Shown: positions 1 to 8,385, counted from the first letter of the stretch. The stretch is DNA of 38,288 nucleotides from Crocosphaera sp. (GCA_030065735.1 JASJDD010000006.1:1-38288); one strand, 5' to 3'. The notes: generated by a model not told the origin, from the sequence alone. A program made the numbers and translations.

Positions 1-1221
1 ATTGTTTCTTTTTCTGAGGATCATATTTTAGGAGATCATGCTGCTTTTATTTTTTATCCGTTGGCTTTATTTTATGTTATTTATCCTAATGTTCATTGGT
101 TATTTTTAGTCCAAGCAATCACTTTATCTTTTTCTATTGTACCATTGTGGTTATTAGCTAATCAAGCAGATTTAAACGATAATTTAGCTTTAACGCTAGT
201 TGGGGTTTATTTACTCTATCCTTTGATTTTTAATGTCAATTTATTTGACTTCCATTCAGAAATTATTGCTTTACCTACTATTTTTTTCGCAGTGTTAGCA
301 GCGAGAGCAAAAAAGTTTATACAATTTCTGGTCGCTATTATTTTAATTTTAAGTTGCAAAGCGGTATTATCTTTAACCGTTGCAGCAATGGGAGTCTGGT
401 TATTATTGTTTGAAAAAAGAAAAAAGTATGGATTTTTATCACTATTTCTAGGTATATTTTGGTTTATTATCACCACACAATTAATTATTCCTCAATTTAG
501 TGGGGATGAAGTAGCTGCGGTGGGACGTTATTCTTTTTTAGGGGACTCAGTAACCGAAATTATAACAAATTTAATTTTGCAGCCTAATATCATTTTAAGT
601 CGCCTTTTTACTTTAGCCAATTTAGAATATATTATCTTATTATTTATTCCGCTTGTTTGGAGTTTATCACCTCGTTATTTAACGCCTTTAGTTGCTGCTA
701 TTCCTGCATTAACTTTAAATTTATTAACTGATTATCAACCCCAAAAAGATTTAGTTCATCAATATTCCGTTTCTATTTTACCGTTTTTATTATTATCAGT
801 AATAGCCACGTTGGTTGCTAATAAAGGCTTAATTCGTAAACCTAAATATATCATGATTTGGTCATTAATTGCTTTTTTAGCATTAGGAAAGTATGGTTAT
901 TTCACCTCTCGATATTTAGAACAAATAGAAACAGTATCAGCCATGAGAGACGCTGTTAAATTAGTTCCGGCTGAAGTAAAAGTATTAACATCTCCGCAAA
1001 TTTCCCCTCATTTAACCCATCGTTCTGTTATCAAATTAGCCATTAAAGATAGAGAACCTATTGACATAGAAGAGTTTGATTATATCTTACTCAATACTCG
1101 TTATCCAGGTTGGGAAAATTCACAAGATACTGTTAGTAATTTAGTTGATAAACTACAACAAAATTCAACTTTTAAGTTACAATTTGACAAAAATAATGTT
1201 ATTTTATTTAGCAAAAAATAA
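1..1221 (+). CDS. DUF2079 family multi-pass membrane protein (5' end outside window)
   Basis: The frame is open from base 1 to a TAA at 1219-1221, so the N-terminus is missing and the first internal start codon seen (TTG at 61) is probably not real. The opening residues include H-x-x-G-D-H, followed by long hydrophobic helices. This fits the DUF2079 family of GT-C-like polytopic membrane proteins, in which an N-terminal acidic/His loop of this kind is conserved. About eight hydrophobic segments precede a soluble C-terminal tail of roughly 100 residues. The function of the family is not established; a role in glycosyl transfer from lipid-linked donors is only an inference from fold resemblance. 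The next gene is on the opposite strand. Confidence 0.75.
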   Translation: MVSFSEDHILGDHAAFIFYPLALFYVIYPNVHWLFLVQAITLSFSIVPLWLLANQADLNDNLALTLVGVYLLYPLIFNVNLFDFHSEIIALPTIFFAVLAARAKKFIQFLVAIILILSCKAVLSLTVAAMGVWLLLFEKRKKYGFLSLFLGIFWFIITTQLIIPQFSGDEVAAVGRYSFLGDSVTEIITNLILQPNIILSRLFTLANLEYIILLFIPLVWSLSPRYLTPLVAAIPALTLNLLTDYQPQKDLVHQYSVSILPFLLLSVIATLVANKGLIRKPKYIMIWSLIAFLALGKYGYFTSRYLEQIETVSAMRDAVKLVPAEVKVLTSPQISPHLTHRSVIKLAIKDREPIDIEEFDYILLNTRYPGWENSQDTVSNLVDKLQQNSTFKLQFDKNNVILFSKK

Positions 1222-1274
1222 TAGCAAAAAACTCCAAAAAATGGTATATTTTAACTTACCATTCATTCGAGTTT

Positions 1275-1321
1275 ATACCAAATACGCTTTGGATAACCCC
1301 CTTTTTAATTTGATAGGTTAA
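1275..1321 (+). repeat. Dispersed repeat family D, copy 1
   Basis: A 47-base segment starting ATACCAAATACGCTTTGG and ending TTGATAGGTTAA recurs at 34337-34383 in the same orientation with about 80% identity. It lies in the 3' flank of the DUF2079 gene. No coding potential is seen. It is probably an end or relic of a small mobile repeat, because the second copy truncates a hepT-like gene. Confidence 0.6.
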
Positions 1322-1385
1322 TGTTTAAAATGCAAACAGTTAATCAGCGATCGCTATTTCTTAAAAATTTAGAAAAAACTTTTTA

Positions 1386-1733
1386 CTATAAAAAAGAATC
1401 TTCTAGCATTACTTCCATAGGAGTACCGGTTCCTGGTGGGGGATAAATTCTTATTTTTCCTGTATGACTTAAAGTTTGTAAACTCTCAGCTAATAAAGGA
1501 ATAGATTGTAATACTTGCCAATTTAAGGAATGATTAGGACAAATAACCACTAAAGTTAATCCCTTACTTCTAACGGTAACATCCCATCCACATTGTCTTA
1601 ATAAATCTTGTGTAATGGGATCGCAATTGTTATAAAACATTTCGCCAGTAACTTCTTCTAATTCCCAAGAAAGTTCACGGTAACTGGGATCTAAAGACGG
1701 TAAATCATCGGGGGGTAAACAGGGTTTAGTCAT
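1386..1733 (-). CDS. Small hypothetical protein, cyanobacterial type
   Basis: A 115-residue soluble protein read from ATG at 1733. An upstream in-frame GTG at 1748 would add five residues but has no visible Shine-Dalgarno. The sequence has an acidic N-terminal half containing ELSWELEEVTGE and a mixed alpha/beta C-terminal half ending in a Pro/Gly-rich segment (IYPPPGTGTPMEV). No signal peptide, transmembrane helix or catalytic motif is evident. I do not recognise a named domain; the type resembles conserved hypothetical proteins of unicellular cyanobacteria. It is transcribed in the same direction as the DUF2949 gene 73 bases upstream, and the two could be co-transcribed. Confidence 0.6.
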   Translation of the reverse strand: MTKPCLPPDDLPSLDPSYRELSWELEEVTGEMFYNNCDPITQDLLRQCGWDVTVRSKGLTLVVICPNHSLNWQVLQSIPLLAESLQTLSHTGKIRIYPPPGTGTPMEVMLEDSFL

Positions 1734-1806
1734 GATCAATACTCTCACTGATTAATACAATTAGTTTGTTAATAAGAACTCAAAAAAATAAACCAACAAC
1801 CCAGAT

Positions 1807-2025
1807 TTAATAACTTAACTCAACCTCGTTAATTTCTCGATTGTCTATCCAATCTAATACTTCATCTAACTGATGTAAATCAATTAATCCGTATTGCCAA
1901 AGTACCATCGGTAGAGAACCCATAGAAGCTTCTGTAAACTTGACAGCCATTTTCAAAGCATCAGCAGGAATAGCCAGTTTATGACGTAAATATTCGAGGA
2001 GTGGAGTCTGTAAATCGTTGGTCAT
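1807..2025 (-). CDS. DUF2949 family protein
   Basis: A 72-residue protein with the arrangement typical of cyanobacterial DUF2949: an N-terminal helix (LLEYLRHKLAIPADALKMA), then LPMVLWQYGLI, then LHQLDEVLDWID. The function is unknown. It is short, soluble and acidic, consistent with a small helical or adaptor protein. Start is ATG at 2025, preceded only by a weak purine stretch (AAAGAAAA). It lies on the minus strand with the hypothetical gene downstream, and its promoter must lie in the 349-base gap before ndk. Confidence 0.85.
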   Translation of the reverse strand: MTNDLQTPLLEYLRHKLAIPADALKMAVKFTEASMGSLPMVLWQYGLIDLHQLDEVLDWIDNREINEVELSY

Positions 2026-2374
2026 GGTTTTTTCTTTTACTATTAATCATCTAGTCTTTTTCAATTTCTAGTGTTGATTGTAGGCAAATAATTCTCTGAA
2101 CACAGCCGAAAAAACACGGCATTACTTACAGATATATTTTAAGTATCCGTAGTTCCACTCGGTAACGGTGTCTTGTTGCATTAAGTAATTTTTCGTGTTC
2201 TACAGGACTTATTATGCTAACCTGAGTTTGATATCAGAAAAATTCTAATTTTGGCGAGGAGTCAGGATACAGGAGACAGAATTCAGGAGGAGCATTTGAA
2301 AGAAGTCAGAAGTCAGAAGTGTGAAGTTCCTACTTCTGACTTCGAGCGAAGCGATAAAAGGGCTACGTTACAAT
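2026..2374. other. Intergenic region between ndk 3' end and DUF2949
   Basis: No gene is seen on either strand. The ndk-proximal third contains low-complexity purine repeats (variants of GGAGTCA and GAAGTCA, about 2257-2320) and the hairpin listed separately. The remainder is AT-rich and presumably carries the DUF2949 promoter, but no convincing -35/-10 pair stands out. Confidence 0.5.
2309..2343 (-). terminator. Hairpin downstream of ndk
   Basis: GAAGTCAGAAGT (2309-2320) pairs perfectly with ACTTCTGACTTC (2332-2343) around an 11-base loop, 31 bases past the ndk stop. A second register of the left arm (2302-2313) exists because the arm is a tandem GAAGTCA repeat. No strong U-run follows on the minus strand, so it may be a repeat-derived hairpin or 3'-end stabiliser rather than a classical terminator. 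Confidence 0.4.
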
Positions 2375-2824
2375 TTATTCGTATAACCAGGTTTTAACAG
2401 TCGGTTGCCAAGTGACTAACTCTTTTTCATTAAACCAGAGGCTAATCTCCTTTTGGGCAGTTTCAATGGCATCGGAACCATGAATCAAGTTACGTCCCAC
2501 ACTCACCCCAAAATCACCCCGAATGGTTCCAGGTTCGGCGGATAAAGGGTTAGTTGCGCCAATGATTTTCCGTGCAGAAGCGACAACCCCTTCTCCTTCC
2601 CATACCATAGCAACAACGGGAGAAGAAGAGATAAATTCGACTAAACTGCCAAAGAAAGGACGTTCTTTATGGACATCGTAGTGTTCTTCGGCTAATTCTT
2701 TGGACACTGACATGAATTTTAGTCCAACTAGAGTAAATCCTTTGGCTTCAAAACGACCAATGACTTCACCCACCAGTCCCCGTTGTACCCCATCGGGTTT
2801 AATCATGATAAATGTGCGTTCCAC
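2375..2824 (-). CDS. ndk: Nucleoside diphosphate kinase
   Basis: A 149-residue cytosolic enzyme that transfers the gamma phosphate between nucleoside triphosphates and diphosphates through a phosphohistidine. It begins [15 protein letters not shown] after the initiator. The catalytic histidine is His115 in the signature RNLIHGSDA, and the nucleotide-site segment [10 protein letters not shown] is present. The start chosen is GTG at 2824: it gives exactly the usual family length, and GGAAGGAG lies 7 bases upstream. Extending to 2887 would add 21 non-conserved residues. It stands alone, separated from sufC by a MITE-like element and a DUF2887 remnant. Confidence 0.97.
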   Translation of the reverse strand: MERTFIMIKPDGVQRGLVGEVIGRFEAKGFTLVGLKFMSVSKELAEEHYDVHKERPFFGSLVEFISSSPVVAMVWEGEGVVASARKIIGATNPLSAEPGTIRGDFGVSVGRNLIHGSDAIETAQKEISLWFNEKELVTWQPTVKTWLYE

Positions 2825-2910
2825 GCGCCAACTCCTTCCGATTGTTTCAATTATATAGTTTACGACTAATTTGGATTGGCTGAACAAGTTTTGTGGTCAA
2901 TATGGGCAAC

Positions 2911-3050
2911 TAAGTACCTGGACAAAAATAAACGTTACTCGTTTAAGTTAAGCAGAGGAGGCAGAGGGTGCAGAGGAAGCAGAGGAGGAGGGTTTATGGA
3001 GTAATTTACATTTCTTAAGACAGTTCACTTTATTTATGTCCGACTACTTA
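2911..3050. mobile_element. MITE-like element, family A, copy 1
   Basis: A 140-bp non-coding element bounded by imperfect ~22-bp inverted repeats. The left end reads TAAGTACCTGGACAAAAATA; the right end, reverse-complemented, reads TAAGTAGTCGGACATAAATA. The interior carries purine-rich GCAGAGGAG repeats. A second copy with the same ends lies at 14971-15107, and a lone 13-bp end at 10695-10707. No target duplication is obvious. The right end supplies the stop codon of the adjacent DUF2887 remnant. Confidence 0.65.
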
Positions 3051-3266
3051 AATAATCACAAATGAAACAATAATTTTTAATTTTTCCTGTTGTTTAGCAT
3101 CTCTAATTTCTTCCTTTACTTTTTGAATTAACTTTTTTCCTTGTGCAATAGCTTCTTTAGAAGAAAATTGATAATCATTAACTGTCTCAGCAGGAAGATT
3201 TAGCAAATCAAAGAAACAACGAGGAAAGGTTTGAAAGAGTTGGTAAAAAATACTATCTGTTTTCAC
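3048..3266 (-). pseudogene. DUF2887 (Rpn/PD-(D/E)XK-like) remnant
   Basis: The 72-residue frame opens with MKTDSIFYQLFQTFPRCFFDLL and YQFSS, the typical start of cyanobacterial DUF2887 proteins (normally about 250-300 residues). It then jumps directly to a lysine-rich helical segment resembling the family's C-terminal region (LIQKVKEEIRDAKQQEKLK). The central nuclease-like core is therefore deleted. The final residues and the TAA (3048-3050) come from the junction with the family A MITE. Start ATG at 3266 looks native. It is probably non-functional; the domain assignment rests on the N-terminal signature only. Confidence 0.7.
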
Positions 3267-3444
3267 TTATTTTGGCATTTTTACTAACATTTGTTTCAAG
3301 CAACTATTGTAAAAAAAATTAAGCGATAGCTCTTAATTTATAAACTTATTAAGTTCTTAGTTTCAATATTCTAAAATTGTTATTATTTTCCTCTATTACT
3401 TATCTAGGGAAAAGTGAAACTTTTCCCTAGTAATTACCTATAAT

Positions 3445-4215
3445 TTACGCTTGTGCCAGTAATTTCTCCTCGATAAAATCATAACCTGATTCTTCTAATT
3501 CTAGGGCTAATTCTTTACCGCCACTCGTAACAATTTGACCATCATACATGACATGAACATGATGGGGTTCAATGTAGTTTAATAACCGTTGATAATGGGT
3601 AATTAATAAGAAAGCATTATCAGGAGTTGCTAACTGGTTAACTCCATTGGCAACAATTTTTAAAGCGTCAATATCTAACCCTGAATCAATCTCGTCTAAA
3701 ATGCCTAATGTGGGTTCTAATAAGGCCATTTGTAAGATTTCGTTACGCTTCTTTTCACCCCCAGAAAATCCCTCATTTAAACTTCTGTCTAAGAAAGCAG
3801 AGTCCATTTTAACAACCTCTAATTTTTCCTCCACTAAATCTTCAAAATCAAAGGTGTCTATTTCTTCTAATCCTAAATGTTTACGACGGGCATTATAGGC
3901 TACTCTTAAGAAGTCTAAGTTACTCACGCCAGGAATTTCTAAAGGATATTGAAAGGCCAAAAATATACCTTCTAATGCTCTTTCGTCGGGGCTTTTATCT
4001 AGGATATTTTCACCCTTATAAAGCACTTCACCCCCAGTAATTTCATAATCAGGATGTCCAGCTAAAACCTTAGATAAAGTGCTTTTTCCAGAGCCATTTC
4101 TACCCATAATGGCATGAACTTCCCCTGCTTTAATTTCTAAATTAACCCCTTTTAGGATAGGAGTTCCTTCTACATTAGCGGTCAAATTTTTAACGGATAA
4201 AATAACGTCACTCAT
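3445..4215 (-). CDS. sufC: Fe-S cluster assembly ATPase SufC
   Basis: A 256-residue ABC-type ATPase that pairs with SufB and SufD to assemble and transfer Fe-S clusters in the cytosol. The motifs are in order: Walker A GRNGSGKS at 38-45, ABC signature SGGEKKR at 151-157, Walker [11 protein letters not shown] near 170-179, and H-loop His207 (LLITHYQR). Length matches the family. It follows sufB on the same strand with an 86-base gap holding a hairpin. In most cyanobacteria sufD and sufS follow; here the next items are a DUF2887 remnant, a MITE and ndk, so those partners must be elsewhere. Confidence 0.97.
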   Translation of the reverse strand: MSDVILSVKNLTANVEGTPILKGVNLEIKAGEVHAIMGRNGSGKSTLSKVLAGHPDYEITGGEVLYKGENILDKSPDERALEGIFLAFQYPLEIPGVSNLDFLRVAYNARRKHLGLEEIDTFDFEDLVEEKLEVVKMDSAFLDRSLNEGFSGGEKKRNEILQMALLEPTLGILDEIDSGLDIDALKIVANGVNQLATPDNAFLLITHYQRLLNYIEPHHVHVMYDGQIVTSGGKELALELEESGYDFIEEKLLAQA

Positions 4216-4250
4216 GTTTGTTTTCTTGATTGTTAATTATTGACAAATAA

Positions 4251-4279
4251 CAGTCATCATCTTTGACAACTGATGACTG
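4251..4279 (-). promoter_or_regulatory. Intercistronic hairpin between sufB and sufC
   Basis: CAGTCATCA (4251-4259) and TGATGACTG (4271-4279) form a perfect 9-bp stem with an 11-base loop in the 86-base sufB-sufC gap. It is bordered by TGATAAC-type heptamer repeats. It could attenuate readthrough or set the sufB/sufC mRNA ratio, or be repeat-derived. There is no U-run. Confidence 0.4.
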
Positions 4280-4301
4280 ATAACTAATAACTGATAACCG
4301 T

Positions 4302-5744
4302 CTACCCAACGGTTCCTTCTAACTTCAAACTCAATAATTTATCGGCTTCTGAAGCAAATTCCATGGGTAATTCACTCAAGACATCTTTACAGAAACCACT
4401 GACTAACATTGAGACAGCATCTTCTTCCGAAATACCGCGTTGAGCAAAGTAAAATAGTTGGTCTTCTCCTATCTTGGAAGTAGAGGCTTCATGTTCAACT
4501 TTTGCCGTATTATTATCAACTTGAATATAGGGAAAAGTATTGGCTTCGGCATTATCTCCAATTAACATGGAATCACATTGGGAGTAATTTCTTGCTCCTT
4601 TTGCTTTGGGTCCCATTTGTACTAAACCGCGATAACTATTCTTGGAATTACCGGCAGAAATCCCCTTAGAAATAATGGTACTGCGGGTATTTTTTCCAAT
4701 ATGAATCATTTTGGTTCCGGTGTCTGCTTGCTGCATATTGTTGGTGAGGGCAATGGAGTAAAATTCGCCAACGGAATTATCTCCTACTAACACACAACTA
4801 GGGTACTTCCAAGTAATAGCTGAACCGGTTTCTACCTGAGTCCAAGAAATCTTAGAATTAACTCCTTTACAGAGTCCTCTTTTGGTCACAAAATTGTAAA
4901 TTCCGCCCTTGCCATTTTCATCTCCAGCGTACCAATTTTGCACCGTAGAATATTTAATGTCTGCATTGTCTAATGCCACTAATTCGACTACCGCAGCATG
5001 AAGTTGATTACTATCATACATGGGGGCGGTACAGCCTTCTAAATAGCTGACAGAGGCTTCTTCTTCTGCCACAATTAAAGTACGCTCAAATTGTCCTGTA
5101 TCTCCTGTATTAATTCGGAAATAAGTTGATAGTTCCATAGGACATTTTACCCCTTTGGGAATAAAGACAAAAGAACCATCACTAAACACCGCAGAATTTA
5201 AGGCAGCAAAGAAATTATCTCCAATAGGAACCACACTACCGAGATACTTTTTAACTAACTCGGGATGTTCTTCTAATGCTTCGGAAATAGAACAGAAGAT
5301 AACTCCATGTTCTGCCAATTTTTCTTTATAAGTGGTTGCGACAGACACACTATCAAAAATAGCATCAACAGCCACATTACTAAGGCGTTTTTGTTCCGAT
5401 AAAGGAATCCCTAATTTTTCAAAGGTTTCTAGTAAAGCAGGGTCAACTTCGTCTAAATTTTGTAGTTTTTCTTTCTTCTGTTTTGGGGCAGAATAGTAGA
5501 TAATATTTTGATAATCGATTGGGGGATAATTGACATGGGGCCAAGTGGGTTCCGTCATTGTTAACCATTTTTTATAGGCTTTGAGACGAAACTCCAGCAT
5601 AAAGTCTGGTTCCTTCTTTTTGGCTGAAATAAGACGAATCACATCTTCGTTTAAACCACGAGGAATGGTATCAGCTTCAATGTCCGTAACAAAGCCGTAT
5701 TTATAGGGTTGGTTGACTAGGTTTTTGACGGTGGTTGCACTCAT
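4302..5744 (-). CDS. sufB: Fe-S cluster assembly scaffold SufB
   Basis: A 480-residue SufB, the scaffold subunit of the SufBCD complex on which Fe-S clusters are built from SufS/SufE-derived sulfur. Family hallmarks are the N-terminal [15 protein letters not shown], the central [12 protein letters not shown], and the C-terminal [10 protein letters not shown] and [15 protein letters not shown] segments that form the beta-helix core and SufD interface. Start chosen is ATG at 5744, giving MSATTVKNL as in cyanobacterial orthologues. The 14-residue extension to 5786 is basic and unlike the family. It is divergent from sufR, with SufR-type operator sites between them, so repression by cluster-loaded SufR is expected. 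Confidence 0.97.
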   Translation of the reverse strand: MSATTVKNLVNQPYKYGFVTDIEADTIPRGLNEDVIRLISAKKKEPDFMLEFRLKAYKKWLTMTEPTWPHVNYPPIDYQNIIYYSAPKQKKEKLQNLDEVDPALLETFEKLGIPLSEQKRLSNVAVDAIFDSVSVATTYKEKLAEHGVIFCSISEALEEHPELVKKYLGSVVPIGDNFFAALNSAVFSDGSFVFIPKGVKCPMELSTYFRINTGDTGQFERTLIVAEEEASVSYLEGCTAPMYDSNQLHAAVVELVALDNADIKYSTVQNWYAGDENGKGGIYNFVTKRGLCKGVNSKISWTQVETGSAITWKYPSCVLVGDNSVGEFYSIALTNNMQQADTGTKMIHIGKNTRSTIISKGISAGNSKNSYRGLVQMGPKAKGARNYSQCDSMLIGDNAEANTFPYIQVDNNTAKVEHEASTSKIGEDQLFYFAQRGISEEDAVSMLVSGFCKDVLSELPMEFASEADKLLSLKLEGTVG

Positions 5745-5882
5745 TAGATTTTGTGTTCTCCGTTTCAGTTCAAGGTGTTTCCCCAATATAGGGAGAGTTA
5801 AGTGATGTCAAGGTGGTAGGTTGGCAGGGAATGAGTCGTTAACCCTACAAAAGCCGCGTCTCCTGGATAGGGATTAGTAAAA

Positions 5883-5937
5883 CAACATTTTTGTTTCTTT
5901 ATTATAGCTTACAATAGATTAACAACTCAATTGTTGT
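5883..5937. promoter_or_regulatory. Candidate SufR operator pair in the sufB/sufR divergent promoter
   Basis: ACAACTCAATTGTTGT at 5922-5937 matches the published cyanobacterial SufR element CAAC-N6-GTTG, with arms extended to ACAAC/GTTGT. A second, weaker site (CAAC-N6-GTTT) lies at 5883-5896, spaced 40 bp from the first (about four helical turns). Two sites with different match quality agree with SufR repressing sufBC and its own gene with different affinity. That last step is inference. Confidence 0.75.
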
Positions 5938-6004
5938 CAAAGTCACATTCCCCTAAAATTTTTCTGTGACCTTTCCCATATATCTGACCTCATAAGTTTA
6001 AAAA

Positions 6005-6664
6005 ATGACCACTATACAGCCTCCTTCTACCAAAGAAGATATTTTGCAGTATTTACTCAAACAGGGTCAAGCCACCGCCCATGAACTCGCTGAAACTCTC
6101 GATATCACCCCTCAAGCTACTCGTCGTCATTTAAAAGACCTCGAAGCGGAAGGGTTACTCGAACATCATCCCATGCAGGGAGGGTTAGGACGACCCCAGT
6201 ATGTTTATTCTCTCAGTAAACAGGGCCGCGATCGCTTTCCGAATCAATACGGGGAGTTTGCGGTGTCTTTTTTGGATACGTTAACGGAGACAGTGGGAGA
6301 AAGTCAGGTTAAAGAGGTACTACGTAAGCAATGGCAACGCAAAGCAGATGAGTATCGGCGACGCATCGGCCAGGGGCCTTTAAAGGAGAGGATGGATCGG
6401 TTGGTTAAACTGCGACAGGAAGAGGGTTATATGGCTGAAATACACAAGGCAAATGGAAAAAATGGTTTAAAAGCTCAAGAGGAAGGTTATCTCCTGGCTG
6501 AACACCATTGTGCTATTTCTGAGGTAGCCGAATCTTATCCCACTGTTTGTGGTCATGAGTTAGAAATGTTTGCCGAAATTTTGCCCGATTGTATTATAGA
6601 ACGAACCCACTGGATTAATGAAGGGGAGCATAATTGTGGGTATTTAATTAAGGCTAAGAGTTAG
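6005..6664 (+). CDS. sufR: Suf operon transcriptional repressor SufR
   Basis: A 219-residue DeoR/ArsR-like winged-helix regulator. The helix-turn-helix lies at about residues 12-60 (ILQYLLKQGQATAHELAETL, then ITPQATRRHLKDLEAEG). The C-terminal half carries the cysteine cluster that binds the regulatory Fe-S cluster in SufR (HHCAISEV, PTVCGHE, PDCIIER, HNCGYL). Divergent placement against sufB and the CAAC-N6-GTTG sites upstream support the name. It senses cluster status and represses suf genes when Fe-S supply is sufficient. ATG at 6005 gives the family length. Confidence 0.96.
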   Translation: MTTIQPPSTKEDILQYLLKQGQATAHELAETLDITPQATRRHLKDLEAEGLLEHHPMQGGLGRPQYVYSLSKQGRDRFPNQYGEFAVSFLDTLTETVGESQVKEVLRKQWQRKADEYRRRIGQGPLKERMDRLVKLRQEEGYMAEIHKANGKNGLKAQEEGYLLAEHHCAISEVAESYPTVCGHELEMFAEILPDCIIERTHWINEGEHNCGYLIKAKS

Positions 6665-6688
6665 GAATTTAGAATTAATTTTAACCAT

Positions 6689-7114
6689 TTAGTTATTTTT
6701 TTTAGCATCAGCTAAAGTGAAGTTGATTTTAAGTTGCCCAATTCTATTAAAATGCTTAATATTGCCTGTGACTAAGGTTAAGTTATGCTGTATAGCTGTT
6801 GCTGCAATTTGCAAATCAGCATGGGCTAAGATTTGACCATTTTTTTCAAGTTCAGCATAAATTTCACCGTAAATTTTAGCCGTAACTACATCAAAGGGAA
6901 TAACAGTTAATTGTGGTAGAATTACCCTTTTAATTTTCTCAAGTATTATCTCAGACTTTTGTGAACGAAATGCACCCTTATAAAGTTCTGCAATAACAAT
7001 AGTGCTAGTACATTGTTCTTCTTTTGAAACAGAGTTTAACCAATCAATATAATCAGGTAAAGGTCGTTTTCTAAGGGGTTCAGAAATGGCATCCGTATCA
7101 AATAAATAAGCCAT
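6689..7114 (-). CDS. vapC: VapC-like PIN-domain toxin
   Basis: A 141-residue PIN-domain protein, expected to be a metal-dependent endoribonuclease. The acidic active-site positions are visible: Asp6 (LFDTDAIS), Glu43 (IAELYKG) and Asp100 (AHADLQIA). The fourth position is the TGN segment (116-118), where Asn often replaces Asp in this family. It lies 20 bases downstream of the Phd/YefM-like antitoxin gene on the same strand, the usual antitoxin-first arrangement. Length is typical. The cellular RNA target cannot be read from sequence. Confidence 0.9.
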   Translation of the reverse strand: MAYLFDTDAISEPLRKRPLPDYIDWLNSVSKEEQCTSTIVIAELYKGAFRSQKSEIILEKIKRVILPQLTVIPFDVVTAKIYGEIYAELEKNGQILAHADLQIAATAIQHNLTLVTGNIKHFNRIGQLKINFTLADAKKNN

Positions 7115-7134
7115 TAATTTTTATCATTAAAAGT

Positions 7135-7392
7135 TTAAGCCCTTTCTTGAACAATTTTATCTAATTCTTGAGCAAAATCTTCTGAATCTTCCCAACCTTT
7201 TCCTATTGTTGCTAAACCTCCTTTTAGATTAGCACTACGCAGTCGTTGTAGTTGAGCTAAATCTTCATAACTCACAATAGCAGCAACGGGTTTACCGTAG
7301 CGTGTAATGATAACATAGCCTTCTTTTAAAGCTATATCAATCGATTCGGATAAATGTGCTTTAACTTCAGCAGTTGATAAACTTTTAGTCAT
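7135..7392 (-). CDS. Phd/YefM-like antitoxin
   Basis: An 85-residue antitoxin. The N-terminal 50 residues show the Phd/YefM fold (STAEVKAHLSESIDIALKEG, then VIITRYGKPVAAIVSYEDL), which binds DNA as a dimer and autoregulates. The C-terminal part (GWEDSEDFAQELDKIVQER) is acidic and likely wraps the partner PIN toxin encoded 20 bases downstream. Start ATG at 7392. Confidence 0.9.
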   Translation of the reverse strand: MTKSLSTAEVKAHLSESIDIALKEGYVIITRYGKPVAAIVSYEDLAQLQRLRSANLKGGLATIGKGWEDSEDFAQELDKIVQERA

Positions 7393-7440
7393 TTTTTTAG
7401 TTAGTCATTTTAACTATTATTCTACAGCTTAGAATTTTAC

Positions 7441-7466
7441 TTGACAAAATACTCTCGAAATGAGAG
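7441..7466 (+). promoter_or_regulatory. Candidate higBA promoter with palindromic operator
   Basis: TTGACA at 7441-7446 is followed by the inverted repeat CTCTC-GAAAT-GAGAG (7452-7466) in the spacer, about 90 bases before the HigB-like gene. A palindrome overlapping the promoter spacer fits autoregulation by the HigA HTH. No ideal -10 is present at 17 bp, so the -10 assignment is uncertain. Confidence 0.45.
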
Positions 7467-7553
7467 CATAAAAATAATTTCGACGAAAATTAAGTACAAG
7501 ATTATTAGTTATGCTTAGTCTCTATCTCCTTCAGAAAAATCAAAATAATAGTT

Positions 7554-7853
7554 ATGAAACTAATTGCAATTTCTCGTTTACGTCAAGATGCAAACTGTTA
7601 CCCTGACGTTAAAAAACAAGTTAAAAATTGGTACAAAGTTGTTAAGAATGCTCAATGGAAGAACTTAGAAGAAGTTAAGAAAATCTACAAAAATGCTGAA
7701 GCAGTTGGCAATTTTACCGTTTTTAATATAAAAGGAAATCATTATCGTTTAATTGTTGGCATTGATTATGAAGGCCAAATTATCTATTACAAATACTTCT
7801 TGACCCATAGCGAATATGACAAAAACAACTGGAAAAACGACCCCTACTTTTAA
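7554..7853 (+). CDS. higB: HigB-like mRNA interferase toxin
   Basis: A 99-residue protein of the HigB toxin family (RelE fold), expected to cleave mRNA on the ribosome. Family features are the N-terminal MKLIAISRLRQ, the central GNFTVFNIKGNHYRLIVGID and the C-terminal YYKYFLTHSEYDKNNWK with basic and aromatic residues lining the active site. It is toxin-first, as is usual for higBA, and the antitoxin start codon (7816) lies inside its 3' end, giving a 38-base overlap and likely translational coupling. Confidence 0.92.
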   Translation: MKLIAISRLRQDANCYPDVKKQVKNWYKVVKNAQWKNLEEVKKIYKNAEAVGNFTVFNIKGNHYRLIVGIDYEGQIIYYKYFLTHSEYDKNNWKNDPYF

Positions 7854-8235
7854 TGAAGAAGCTTATCGAAATCTTCTGGTTGAAATTGCTCCAAAAGTAA
7901 TTGAATCAGAAGAAGAATATCAACAATTATTAACCATTACTGAAAAATTAACTTTTAAGAAAAATAGAACAGTAGAAGAAACTAAAATTTATCGATTATT
8001 AGTTACATTAATTGAAGCTTACGAAACAGAAAACTATCCCATAGAAGATTGCGAACCTTATGAAATCTTACAACATTTAATGGAAGTTAGTGGCACTCGT
8101 CAAGCAGATTTGATAGGGATACTTGGCTCAAGTGGAGTGGTTTCTGAAGTCGTTAATGGTAAACGATCTATTAGTAAAGCTCAAGCTAAAGCATTAGGTG
8201 ATTATTTTAATTTATCTGCTAACTTATTCATTTAA
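7816..8235 (+). CDS. higA: HigA-like antitoxin, HTH type
   Basis: A 139-residue antitoxin. The N-terminal ~85 residues are a helical toxin-binding region (EEYQQLLTITEKLTFKK, then YRLLVTLIEAYE). The C-terminal domain is an HTH of the HigA/XRE class (HLMEVSGTRQADLIGILG, SSGVVSEVVNGKRSIS, KAQAKALGDYFNLS). It neutralises HigB and should repress the operon. It begins inside higB. ATG at 7816 gives a full-length family member; a later start would remove part of the toxin-binding segment. Confidence 0.92.
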   Translation: MTKTTGKTTPTFNEEAYRNLLVEIAPKVIESEEEYQQLLTITEKLTFKKNRTVEETKIYRLLVTLIEAYETENYPIEDCEPYEILQHLMEVSGTRQADLIGILGSSGVVSEVVNGKRSISKAQAKALGDYFNLSANLFI

Positions 8236-8277
8236 AGTATAAACAATGTTATGCTCAAAGAATAAACTGTATTATTA

Positions 8278-8385
8278 TATAGCAGTTCCCATACTGGTGA
8301 AGTACAGAAGTTATCCCTTTGAGGCAGGAGGCAGGGGGCAGGAGGCAGGTGTTAGGTGTACCTCATGAGTCCGAGAAACGCTATA
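8278..8385. mobile_element. MITE-like element, family B, copy 1
   Basis: A 108-bp repeat with imperfect ~28-bp terminal inverted repeats. The left end reads TATAGCAGTTCCCATACTGG; the right end, reverse-complemented, reads TATAGCGTTTCTCGGACTCA. The interior contains GGCAGGA/GGCAGGG heptamers that differ in number between copies. A second copy lies at 13512-13602, and an isolated right-end relic (AGAAACGCTATATC) at 34441-34454. It is non-coding and lies just beyond higA. Confidence 0.65.
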
